Assembly (NCBI GenBank): GCA_964548175.1 | Contig: CAZJQS010000018.1 | Coordinates: 1-64,000, forward strand | Source of the DNA: JANQPA01 sp964548175 | GTDB taxonomy: Bacteria > Bacteroidota > Bacteroidia > Chitinophagales > Saprospiraceae | DNA: 64,000 bases | Direction: 5' to 3' | Program-made: the position numbers and the translations under genes | The notes under the pieces: model-generated | Databases searched by the model: none | What the model was told of the DNA's origin: nothing | The model's input: the letters and a program-made list of their open reading frames with translations, nothing else | Shown here: piece after piece, positions 57,807 through 64,000 of the stretch | How the letters are laid out: each line of letters starts with the position of its first letter | How positions within the stretch are numbered: the first letter of the stretch is position 1

Positions 57807-58433
57807 TTAGAGGTTGATCTGGTTGGAAAATTTACTGCTTAAACGAGCATCATGAGTAACGACCAGCAGAGTAGCTTTTACTTCATTAGCGACTTCTTCG
57901 ATCAGTTCGATCACCTGGTTGCAGTTGACATCGTCCAATGCTGAGGTCGGTTCGTCAGCAAGGATGATCTTGGGTCGGTTGACCAGGGCTCTGGCGATGG
58001 CTACCCGCTGCTGTTCGCCTGCACTCAGCCTATCTGTGGAAGACTTGATCTTATGGCCGACGTTCAGGCGATCCAGCAGGTGCTGGATGCGATCCTTGTC
58101 GATCTTGAGGTTGGCCAGCTTTTGGGCGAGCATCAGGTTTTCCTGCACGTTGAGCGAGCGGATGAAATGGGATTTCTGGAAAATGATGCCGATATTCCGG
58201 CCGCGGAAAATGTCTTTGGCGTGTTCAGACAGTTCGGTAATGTCTGTATCTCCCACAACGATTTTTCCTTTTTTGGGGGAAAGTAATCCGCCCAGTAAGT
58301 GCAAAAGTGTCGTTTTTCCACTACCCGACTGCCCCAGCAGCAGCCATTGTTCGCCTTTTTTGCAGTCGATATTCTGAAATTGCATCAGCTGCTGCCCGTT
58401 GTAGGAAAAAGCCAGATCTTTCGTTTGTAACAT
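57807..58433 (-). CDS. ABC transporter ATPase (LolD/MacB type)
   Basis: A 208-residue ATPase. Walker A is GQSGSGKTTLL, signature LSAGEQQRVAIARAL (Ala replaces the first Gly), Walker B IILADEPTSALD. It pairs with the FtsX-like permease encoded 12 bases downstream. Long palindromes lie upstream of its start codon (58477-58564). Confidence 0.9.
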   Translation of the reverse strand: MLQTKDLAFSYNGQQLMQFQNIDCKKGEQWLLLGQSGSGKTTLLHLLGGLLSPKKGKIVVGDTDITELSEHAKDIFRGRNIGIIFQKSHFIRSLNVQENLMLAQKLANLKIDKDRIQHLLDRLNVGHKIKSSTDRLSAGEQQRVAIARALVNRPKIILADEPTSALDDVNCNQVIELIEEVANEVKATLLVVTHDARLSSKFSNQINL

Positions 58434-58476
58434 AGCGTATCAGGTTGATTTATCGGTCTTATTGGGTTAAGTAACC

Positions 58477-58591
58477 CTTTCAAATATTGGTTTTGTCGGC
58501 GCCTTGGCGCCGACAAAACCAATATTTGAAAGATAATTTGTCGCCCACTGGGCGGCAAATTATCTTTAAATATTTTTGTATAAGCACTTAT
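58477..58591. repeat. two adjacent long hairpins, the second an R5 copy
   Basis: 58477-58503 and 58506-58532 form a perfect 27-bp inverted repeat with a two-base loop and a GC core (ggcgcc). It is followed directly by 58532-58547/58549-58564, a 16-bp arm pair with one mismatch, which belongs to the R5 repeat shared with 211-270. They lie between the divergent ABC ATPase and ileS transcription units and may terminate or insulate either. Confidence 0.7.
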
Positions 58592-58675
58592 ATGAATCAA
58601 AACCACGGGAAGTGGTTTCGGTTTGTGCTAAAGTAGAAAAAAATCCTGGAAGGTTCTAGACTGTCCATTATCCTC

Positions 58676-58706
58676 TTGACTTTAAATGTTTATCCTCCTA
58701 TTTTTG
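58676..58706 (+). promoter_or_regulatory. candidate upstream promoter P1 of the ileS leader
   Basis: TTGA (58676-58679), a 19-base spacer and TATTTTTG (58699-58706) match the phylum's consensus plan. Transcription would begin near 58712, essentially at the leader peptide ATG (58713), so translation would be almost leaderless. That is a weak point of the model. No better promoter is visible upstream. Confidence 0.55.
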
Positions 58707-58712
58707 TATTTC

Positions 58713-58766
58713 ATGGAATATAGTCAACACATCATTACTAGCATTATTATCTGCAGCATTGCCTGA
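58713..58766 (+). CDS. candidate ileS leader peptide, 17 residues, Ile-rich
   Basis: The frame ATG to TGA (58764-58766) reads MEYSQHIITSIIICSIA. Six of the 17 codons specify Ile (ATC ATT, ATT ATT ATC, ATT), a composition hard to explain by chance directly upstream of isoleucyl-tRNA synthetase. Ribosomes starved of charged tRNA-Ile would stall at 58731-58751. It precedes two mutually exclusive hairpins, so it is likely the sensor of an attenuator. The name and function are inference; no homologues were checked. Confidence 0.7.
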   Translation: MEYSQHIITSIIICSIA

Positions 58767-58837
58767 GGCAAACTGTGATGTGCTAATAGTTGACCACCGA
58801 AAAGCTCTGGCAAATTACAGTTTGCCAGAGCTTTTTT
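58767..58837 (+). terminator. ileS leader attenuator: antiterminator and terminator
   Basis: Terminator: 58801-58814 and 58821-58834 form a perfect 14-bp stem with a six-base loop and a following T run. Antiterminator: ggcaaactgt (58767-58776), immediately after the leader stop codon, is the exact complement of acagtttgcc (58817-58826), which includes the terminator's right arm; the two folds exclude each other. A ribosome finishing the leader would cover 58767-58776 and favour termination. One stalled at Ile codons would leave it free and allow read-through. Confidence 0.75.
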
Positions 58838-58851
58838 GTTTGCTATCTTTG
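58821..58851 (+). promoter_or_regulatory. ileS promoter P2, downstream of the terminator
   Basis: TTTG (58821-58824), 19 bases, TATCTTTG (58844-58851): a perfect match to TTTG-N19-TAnnTTTG, with the following CACC often seen in this phylum. Transcription would begin near 58858. The -33 box is in the terminator's right arm, so promoter and attenuator overlap. P2 would provide expression that bypasses the attenuator. Confidence 0.75.
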
Positions 58852-58868
58852 CACCGCTGAAACAAAAA

Positions 58869-58915
58869 ACCATCCAGTTGCAGCAGGGCCGCCGGCCCTA
58901 CTGCAACTGGATGGT
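58869..58915 (+). other. 22-bp hairpin in the ileS 5' leader
   Basis: 58869-58890 and 58894-58915 pair over 22 positions with one C-A mismatch and a 3-base loop, ending 18 bases before the ileS ATG. There is no T tract after it. It would be in mRNA from either promoter and could control translation initiation or stability. It may simply be another of the long hairpins in this genome. Confidence 0.55.
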
Positions 58916-58933
58916 GCCACTAAATATCGACTT

Positions 58934-61900
58934 ATGTACAAGGAATACAAAGGCTTGAACCTGCCTGAGATCGACAAGGAAATACTGTCCTTCTGGGAAG
59001 AAAACAAGGTTTTTGAAAAGAGCGTCGAACAACGGGATGCCGGCAATGCATACGTCTTCTACGAAGGGCCTCCTTCCGCGAATGGACAGCCGGGCATTCA
59101 CCACGTAATGGCGCGGACGATCAAGGACCTGTTTTGTCGATTCCATTCCATGAAGGGCCAAAGAGTAGAGCGTAAAGGCGGCTGGGACACACACGGCTTG
59201 CCGATCGAGCTGAAAGTCGAGAGCGAAATGGGGATCACCAAGGAAGATATCGGCAAAAAGATCAGCGTAGATGACTACAACAAAGCCTGCCGGGAAACCG
59301 TCATGCGCTATAAAGATCAGTGGGATGACATCACCCGCAAAATGGGGTACTGGGTGGATCTGGACGACCCCTATATCACCTACGAGAATGATTACATTGA
59401 ATCCGTCTGGTGGCTGTTGAAGCAGCTCTATGACAAGGACATGCTGTACAAAGGGTATACCATCCAGCCCTATTCTCCTGCAGCAGGCACCGGCCTTAGC
59501 TCTCATGAGCTGAACATGCCGGGGGCTTATAAAGAGATCAAGGATGTTTCAGCCATAGCACAGTTTAAGATCAAAGGCACGGAAAATGAATATTTCCTGG
59601 CCTGGACCACCACTCCATGGACGCTGCCTTCCAATACGGCCCTGACCGTCGGCCAGGACATCACCTATGTCAAGGTGGATGGATACAACCGCTATACAGG
59701 CGAACGCACGAAAGTGATCCTGGCCAAAGACCGCTTGTCCGCATACTTCACAGAAGCTGACCCTGATCTGAAGCCGGAGGATGTAAAAGCTGGCAATAAA
59801 CCTATCCCCTATCTCTCCATCGTAGAAGAAATGAAGGGAAGTGCGTTGGAAGGAATGGAGTATGAGCAACTTTTGCCTTACGTACAACCGGATAAACCCG
59901 CTTTCAAGGTGTTGATCGGTGACTTTGTTACCACTGAAGATGGTACGGGCATCGTCCATACGGCTCCCACCTTCGGTGCGGATGACTTTAAAGTAGCCCA
60001 GAAATACGGAATTCCCCCATTGCTGGTCAAAGACGAACACGGCAATCCCGGCCCACTCGTAGATAAGCAAGGACGCTTTGTGGAAGAAGTAACCGATTTT
60101 GCCGGACGATATGTTAAGGATTACGGACAGGAAGAGGAGCGCTCGGTGGATGAAGACATCATCATCAAGCTGAAGCAGGAGAATAAGTTGTTCCACTCTG
60201 AAAAATACGTACACTCGTATCCGCATTGCTGGCGGACAGATCGCCCGGTGCTGTACTACCCCTTGGATAGCTGGTTCATCAAAGCTTCGGCAGCTAAGGA
60301 CCGAATGTATGAGCTCAACAAAACGATCAACTGGAAGCCGGCTTCAACCGGGGACGGCCGCTTTGGCAGATGGCTGGAGAACCTGCAGGACTGGAACCTC
60401 TCTCGTTCCCGCTACTGGGGAATTCCGTTGCCGATCTGGCGAACAGAAGACGGCCGGCAGGAAAAGTGTATCGGTTCCGTGGAGGAACTGAAAAGGGAAA
60501 TAGCAAAAGCCAACGGTTCTTTAGGAATGGATCAAACTGTCCCTAAAGATCTTCACCGCCCCTATATCGATGAGATCGTTCTCGTTGCAGAAGACGGCCA
60601 ACCCATGAAAAGAGAACTGGACCTGATCGATGTCTGGTTTGACAGCGGTTCCATGCCTTATGCGCAATGGCATTACCCATTTGAAAATGAGGAGAAGTTT
60701 AAGCATTCTTTTCCTGCTGATTTCATTGCAGAAGGCGTTGACCAGACCAGGGGATGGTTTTATACCCTTCACGCCATCGCCACTATGGTTTTCGACAGTG
60801 TTGCTTTTAAAAACGTGGTGTCGAACGGTTTGGTGCTGGACAAAGAAGGAAGGAAAATGTCGAAGCGTTACGGCAATGCGGTCGATCCCTTCGACACCAT
60901 CGCCACCTACGGCGCCGATGCGACTCGCTGGTATATGATCTCTAATGCGCAGCCCTGGGATAACCTGAAATTTGACCTGGACGGCGTAGATGAGGTGCGG
61001 CGTAAATTTTTTGGAACACTTTACAATACTTACTCCTTCTTTGCATTGTATGCCAATATCGATAAATTCACTTACCGGGAAGCGAAAGTACCCATGGCTC
61101 AACGTCCGGAGATCGATCGCTGGATCATTTCACTGCTGAATACGCTGGTGAAGGAAGTAGAAGCCGAATATGCGGATTATGAGCCGACCAATGCAACCCG
61201 TAAGGTGATGAATTTCGTGGATGCGCACCTGAGTAACTGGTACGTACGGCTGTGTCGGCGACGTTTCTGGAAAGGAGATTACACGGAAGATAAGATCGCT
61301 GCTTATCAGACTTTATATACTTGCCTGGCTACCATTGCCAGGTTAATGGCGCCGGTGTCGCCTTTTTTCTCCGATTGGCTGTACCGGAATTTGAATGATG
61401 CCACCAAAAAGGAAGATCACATTTCTGTTCACCTGGCGGATTTTCCGGTGGCTGAAAAAACGTTGATCGATAAAGCGCTCGAACAGCGGATGGACTATGC
61501 CCAGCGCATCAGTTCGCTGGTGTTGTCTTTGAGGAAAAAAGAAAAAATGCGGGTAAGGCAGCCCCTTCAGAAGATACTGCTTCCCGTCCTCGATGAATCA
61601 TTCAAAGAACAGGTGGAAGGAGTGAAAGACCTTGTCCTTTCAGAGGTGAACATCAAAGAGATTGAGTACCTGACGGACACAACAGGCATTTTGAAGAAGA
61701 AGATCAAGCCGAATTTTAAAACACTGGGAAGGCGATTGGGCAAGAACATGAAAGCTGCAGCCCAGATCATAGGCCGGATGAACCAGCAGGATATTGCACA
61801 GATCGAAAAATCCAACAGCTACACCCTAAGCATCAATGGCGATTCCTACCAGTTGTCGGCAGAAGATTTTGAGATCACCACCGATGATATACCCGGGTGG

Positions 61901-62221
61901 CAGGTTGCCAGCGACGGCCCTCTGACGGTCGCGCTGGATGTCACCGTAACAGATGAACTACTCGCGGAAGGTATGGCTCGTGAGTTGGTCAACCGCATTC
62001 AGAATATTCGCAAAGACAAGGACTACAACGTCACTGATAACATCAGCGTAAAGCTGGAGCGGCATGAGCAAGTGGTTCCGGCCGTGGAGCAATTTGGAGA
62101 GTACATTAAAACAGAGACACTGGCCTCCAAACTGGAGTTGGTGGATAGTATTCCAGATGGCGAGCAGCTGGAATTACCGGAAGAGGTGAAGGTCAGGATC
62201 AAAGTCGAACAGATCAAATGA
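58934..62221 (+). CDS. ileS: isoleucyl-tRNA synthetase
   Basis: A 1095-residue class I synthetase. ATG 58934 gives MYKEYKGLNLPEIDKEILSFW, the usual N-terminus; a frame extending upstream would cross the leader hairpins. The HIGH-like motif is PSANGQPGIHHVMA, and KMSKR is in EGRKMSKRYGNAVDPF. A CP1 editing domain is evident (TTPWTLPSNTALTV, EDGTGIVHTAPTFG). The length and long C-terminal extension fit the second IleRS type. It is preceded by the candidate attenuator and two promoters. Confidence 0.96.
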   Translation: MYKEYKGLNLPEIDKEILSFWEENKVFEKSVEQRDAGNAYVFYEGPPSANGQPGIHHVMARTIKDLFCRFHSMKGQRVERKGGWDTHGLPIELKVESEMGITKEDIGKKISVDDYNKACRETVMRYKDQWDDITRKMGYWVDLDDPYITYENDYIESVWWLLKQLYDKDMLYKGYTIQPYSPAAGTGLSSHELNMPGAYKEIKDVSAIAQFKIKGTENEYFLAWTTTPWTLPSNTALTVGQDITYVKVDGYNRYTGERTKVILAKDRLSAYFTEADPDLKPEDVKAGNKPIPYLSIVEEMKGSALEGMEYEQLLPYVQPDKPAFKVLIGDFVTTEDGTGIVHTAPTFGADDFKVAQKYGIPPLLVKDEHGNPGPLVDKQGRFVEEVTDFAGRYVKDYGQEEERSVDEDIIIKLKQENKLFHSEKYVHSYPHCWRTDRPVLYYPLDSWFIKASAAKDRMYELNKTINWKPASTGDGRFGRWLENLQDWNLSRSRYWGIPLPIWRTEDGRQEKCIGSVEELKREIAKANGSLGMDQTVPKDLHRPYIDEIVLVAEDGQPMKRELDLIDVWFDSGSMPYAQWHYPFENEEKFKHSFPADFIAEGVDQTRGWFYTLHAIATMVFDSVAFKNVVSNGLVLDKEGRKMSKRYGNAVDPFDTIATYGADATRWYMISNAQPWDNLKFDLDGVDEVRRKFFGTLYNTYSFFALYANIDKFTYREAKVPMAQRPEIDRWIISLLNTLVKEVEAEYADYEPTNATRKVMNFVDAHLSNWYVRLCRRRFWKGDYTEDKIAAYQTLYTCLATIARLMAPVSPFFSDWLYRNLNDATKKEDHISVHLADFPVAEKTLIDKALEQRMDYAQRISSLVLSLRKKEKMRVRQPLQKILLPVLDESFKEQVEGVKDLVLSEVNIKEIEYLTDTTGILKKKIKPNFKTLGRRLGKNMKAAAQIIGRMNQQDIAQIEKSNSYTLSINGDSYQLSAEDFEITTDDIPGWQVASDGPLTVALDVTVTDELLAEGMARELVNRIQNIRKDKDYNVTDNISVKLERHEQVVPAVEQFGEYIKTETLASKLELVDSIPDGEQLELPEEVKVRIKVEQIK

Positions 62222-62259
62222 TTTTGCTAGTCTTCAAAGTTCCGGGATACTCCCTGTTT

Positions 62260-62625
62260 TTAGACTAGCTTATGTTCTAATAAATCTTCAAACGACACAT
62301 AGTTCAAGGCCGCTTCATGAGTAGCTTCCAGGACAACCGGCGGCGCCACGCCCGCCTCCAGTGCTTCTTTCCATCTGAGAGCGCACAAACACCATTTATC
62401 GCCCGGTTTTAGGCCGGGAAACTGATAATAAGGGATGGGCGTGATCAGATCGTTCCCTCTGGATTTAGAAAAGGTCAGAAATTCCTCGGTCATAATGGCA
62501 CAGACGACGTGCCTTCCGGTATCCTGAGGTCCTGTATGGCAGAATCCGTTGCGGTAGAAGCCCGTCATCGGATCGGTGCAACAGGATTGTAATTCCGTTT
62601 TAAGGACGTTTTTTGCTTTTTCCAT
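62260..62625 (-). CDS. DUF2237 family protein
   Basis: A 121-residue protein matching DUF2237: SCCTDPMTGFYRNGFCHTGPQDTGRHVVCAIMTEEFLTFSKSRGNDL, then FPGLKPGDKWCLCALRWKEAL. The conserved Cys residues in CC, CHTG and CLCALRW suggest a metal-binding or redox role, but the function is unknown. It is convergent with ileS (39-base gap). A minus-strand TATTTTTG at 62636-62643 may be its -7 box, without a clear -33 box. Confidence 0.85.
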   Translation of the reverse strand: MEKAKNVLKTELQSCCTDPMTGFYRNGFCHTGPQDTGRHVVCAIMTEEFLTFSKSRGNDLITPIPYYQFPGLKPGDKWCLCALRWKEALEAGVAPPVVLEATHEAALNYVSFEDLLEHKLV

Positions 62626-63030
62626 AAAAAGTTAACAAAAATAGTGGCGTCTTGTTTTTGACTGATCTTGCCAGTTATTTCCGGCAGGCAAAATGTTAAT
62701 TTTTCCTAAGGTAATGATAAAAGTCAGCAAAAGACAATGATTTTTTTTAATTTACATCTGTTTGTATGCAATTAAATTTAAAGATAAGTTTTGGATGTTG
62801 GTTCCTTTCAGGCCTGCCAAACAAGAGCACCTTCATATAAGCACATTTTATCCTATAACCTTTAGCCGTATCATCAAAGACTGAAGTTGACCTAGCTTGA
62901 GCCCTCTGCCATTTGGTCGTAAGATAAAAAGACCTTAAGGCGAAGTCGGTGTTAAGAAAAGAGGAAAAAGTAAAGATGAACACCCTTGAAGGGGGTAGAT
63001 TTTAACACATAAATTATAAACGAAGAACAA
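62626..63030. other. 405-base gap upstream of the SDR gene
   Basis: AT-rich divergent region. A 78-codon minus-strand frame (62747-62983) has a poor composition and no family resemblance, so I do not call it a gene. Apart from the possible -7 box for DUF2237 at 62636-62643, I see no repeat or hairpin of note. Confidence 0.35.
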
Positions 63031-63936
63031 ATGAAAGACATTACCTGTCTGGTTACCGGGGCCAATTCAGGTCTGGGTTTGGCAATGGCGAAAGGTCTTG
63101 CACAAACAGGAGCGACAGTGGTAATGGTTTGCAGAGATCCCAAAAAAGGAAAGAAAGCCCGCATTGAGGTCATTGCAGAAAGCCAGAATCCCAATGTTGA
63201 TCTGATGATTGCCGACTTATCGTCCCTGGAAGAGGTCAAGCAGTTGGCTCGGAATTACGAAGCACAGTATGGCGCGTTGCATCTTCTCGCCAATCTTGCG
63301 GGATTAGATTATCCTAGAATAGGGATATCTGCTGATGGGCTGGAGATCAATTTTGCTACAAATGTATTGGGGCCTTTTGTTTTGACGGACTTGTTGCTTG
63401 ATCTGATGATTCATTCCAGGCCTTCTACGATCATTAATGTTTCCGGGGAAGCTCACCGCACCGGCGCGATCTACTTCAATGATCTGCAACTGGTCAACAA
63501 GTTTACCTGGATAGCGGCCAAAGGGCAATCGGCTCTGGCTCGCGTCACATGGACTAATGAATTATCGAGGCGGCTGGAGAGCACTGGCGTTACGGCGAAT
63601 ACATTTTGCCCTGGCCGTACCCGAACGAACATCAACAGGCATTTTCCTTTGCTCTTTCGCTGGATAAAAGATTTCAGAGACCGTTTTTATGGTCAGATGC
63701 CCAAGGCTGCTATGGCGCCCATACTGCATTTCGTATTGACGCAGGCGTTGAAAGGAGTGAGCGGCAAGTACCTGTCAGAAGGAAAGGTTATTTCTGCTGT
63801 GCCTATTAGTTATCATACAGGAATAGGAAAAAAGTTGTGGTGGACTTGCGAGCGCATGGCAGGTCTTGAAGGCGCTGCTAACGAAGTCATCAGCAAGGCC
63901 GGCAGTATTTATAACCCTTTCAATTTTCAGGAATAG
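63031..63936 (+). CDS. short-chain dehydrogenase/reductase-like protein, catalytic residues lost
   Basis: A 301-residue SDR of the retinol dehydrogenase-like kind. The NAD(P) motif TGANSGLG (residues 9-16) and Asn111 (FATNVLG) and Lys164 are present. Aligning the conserved blocks, however, gives Gly139 in NVSGEAH where the catalytic Ser is expected, and Trp160 in TWIAAKG where the Tyr of YxxxK belongs. It may bind a nucleotide without classical reductase chemistry, or use other residues. It is a single gene at the window edge. Confidence 0.82.
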   Translation: MKDITCLVTGANSGLGLAMAKGLAQTGATVVMVCRDPKKGKKARIEVIAESQNPNVDLMIADLSSLEEVKQLARNYEAQYGALHLLANLAGLDYPRIGISADGLEINFATNVLGPFVLTDLLLDLMIHSRPSTIINVSGEAHRTGAIYFNDLQLVNKFTWIAAKGQSALARVTWTNELSRRLESTGVTANTFCPGRTRTNINRHFPLLFRWIKDFRDRFYGQMPKAAMAPILHFVLTQALKGVSGKYLSEGKVISAVPISYHTGIGKKLWWTCERMAGLEGAANEVISKAGSIYNPFNFQE

Positions 63937-64000
63937 CAGGGGCATTCAGGCAAAGAAGATTGATTTTGGTATGGCTTAGTGAAGATAAGCTGGGAAAAGC

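Noticed and set aside
58592..58636. Short frame starting MNQNHGKWFRF just after the R5 hairpin
   Set aside because: Only 14 codons, no features, and the start lies in the repeat tail; the Ile-rich frame downstream is a far better leader candidate.
62747..62983. 78-codon minus-strand frame upstream of the SDR gene
   Set aside because: Composition is unlike the neighbouring genes, there is no domain and no promoter, and it lies in an AT-rich gap.

Overview
The window looks like a chromosomal segment of a free-living member of the Bacteroidota, most likely the Saprospiria (Lewinella/Haliscomenobacter-like). Supporting signs are type IX secretion (T9SS) C-terminal domains, TonB-type outer-membrane receptors with a carboxypeptidase-like N-terminal domain, the sufBCDS-E-T order, a fused hisB, and several promoters of the Bacteroidota form TTTG-N19/20-TAnnTTTG. 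There is no rRNA, CRISPR array, phage module or intact insertion sequence. The only tRNA is tRNA-Phe(GAA) at 48.9 kb.

Layout. 0-4 kb: a secreted DsrE-like protein faces an fdhD/YdeP-type molybdopterin oxidoreductase pair. 4.3-8.7 kb: M24 peptidase, lipid A-type acyltransferase, BNR-repeat lipoprotein, TruC-like pseudouridine synthase and a small membrane protein. 9.0-10.9 kb: a TonB-receptor-like gene broken by an internal deletion. 11.5-18.4 kb: a KAS III enzyme converging on a full SUF iron-sulfur operon. 18.8-25.3 kb: LamG protein, lytic transglycosylase, phosphatase, class V aminotransferase and a PgeF-like enzyme. 25.5-34.8 kb: ABC exporter, HGSNAT-like membrane protein, T9SS cargo, an intact TonB-type receptor and a serine hydrolase lipoprotein. 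34.8-39.8 kb: pentose-phosphate genes (zwf-pgl divergent from rpiB-gnd). 42.1-48.7 kb: phosphodiesterase plus hisGDCBH behind a candidate attenuator with a His-codon leader peptide. 49-54 kb: MtfA-like peptidase, secreted subtilase and a second T9SS cargo. 54-58.4 kb: Uma2 nuclease, aldo/keto reductase, and an FtsX-type ABC transporter with a His/Asp/Glu-rich loop next to a DUF3299 protein. 58.5-64 kb: ileS behind a candidate leader-peptide attenuator, DUF2237 protein, and an SDR lacking two catalytic residues.

The strongest regulatory observation is upstream of ileS. A 17-codon frame with six Ile codons (58713-58766) is followed by two mutually exclusive hairpins: a perfect 10-bp antiterminator and a 14-bp terminator with a T tract. 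A second, textbook promoter lies downstream of that terminator. The his operon has the same kind of arrangement. I regard both as candidate amino-acid-sensing transcription attenuators.

The intergenic DNA is rich in small non-coding repeats: an element with 19-bp terminal inverted repeats (two long copies and a fragment), a 'gaggctgt..caaaag' hairpin element, an 'accgcaaag' imperfect palindrome, and many long near-perfect hairpins with GC cores. All calls are from reading the sequence; no database search or folding program was run.
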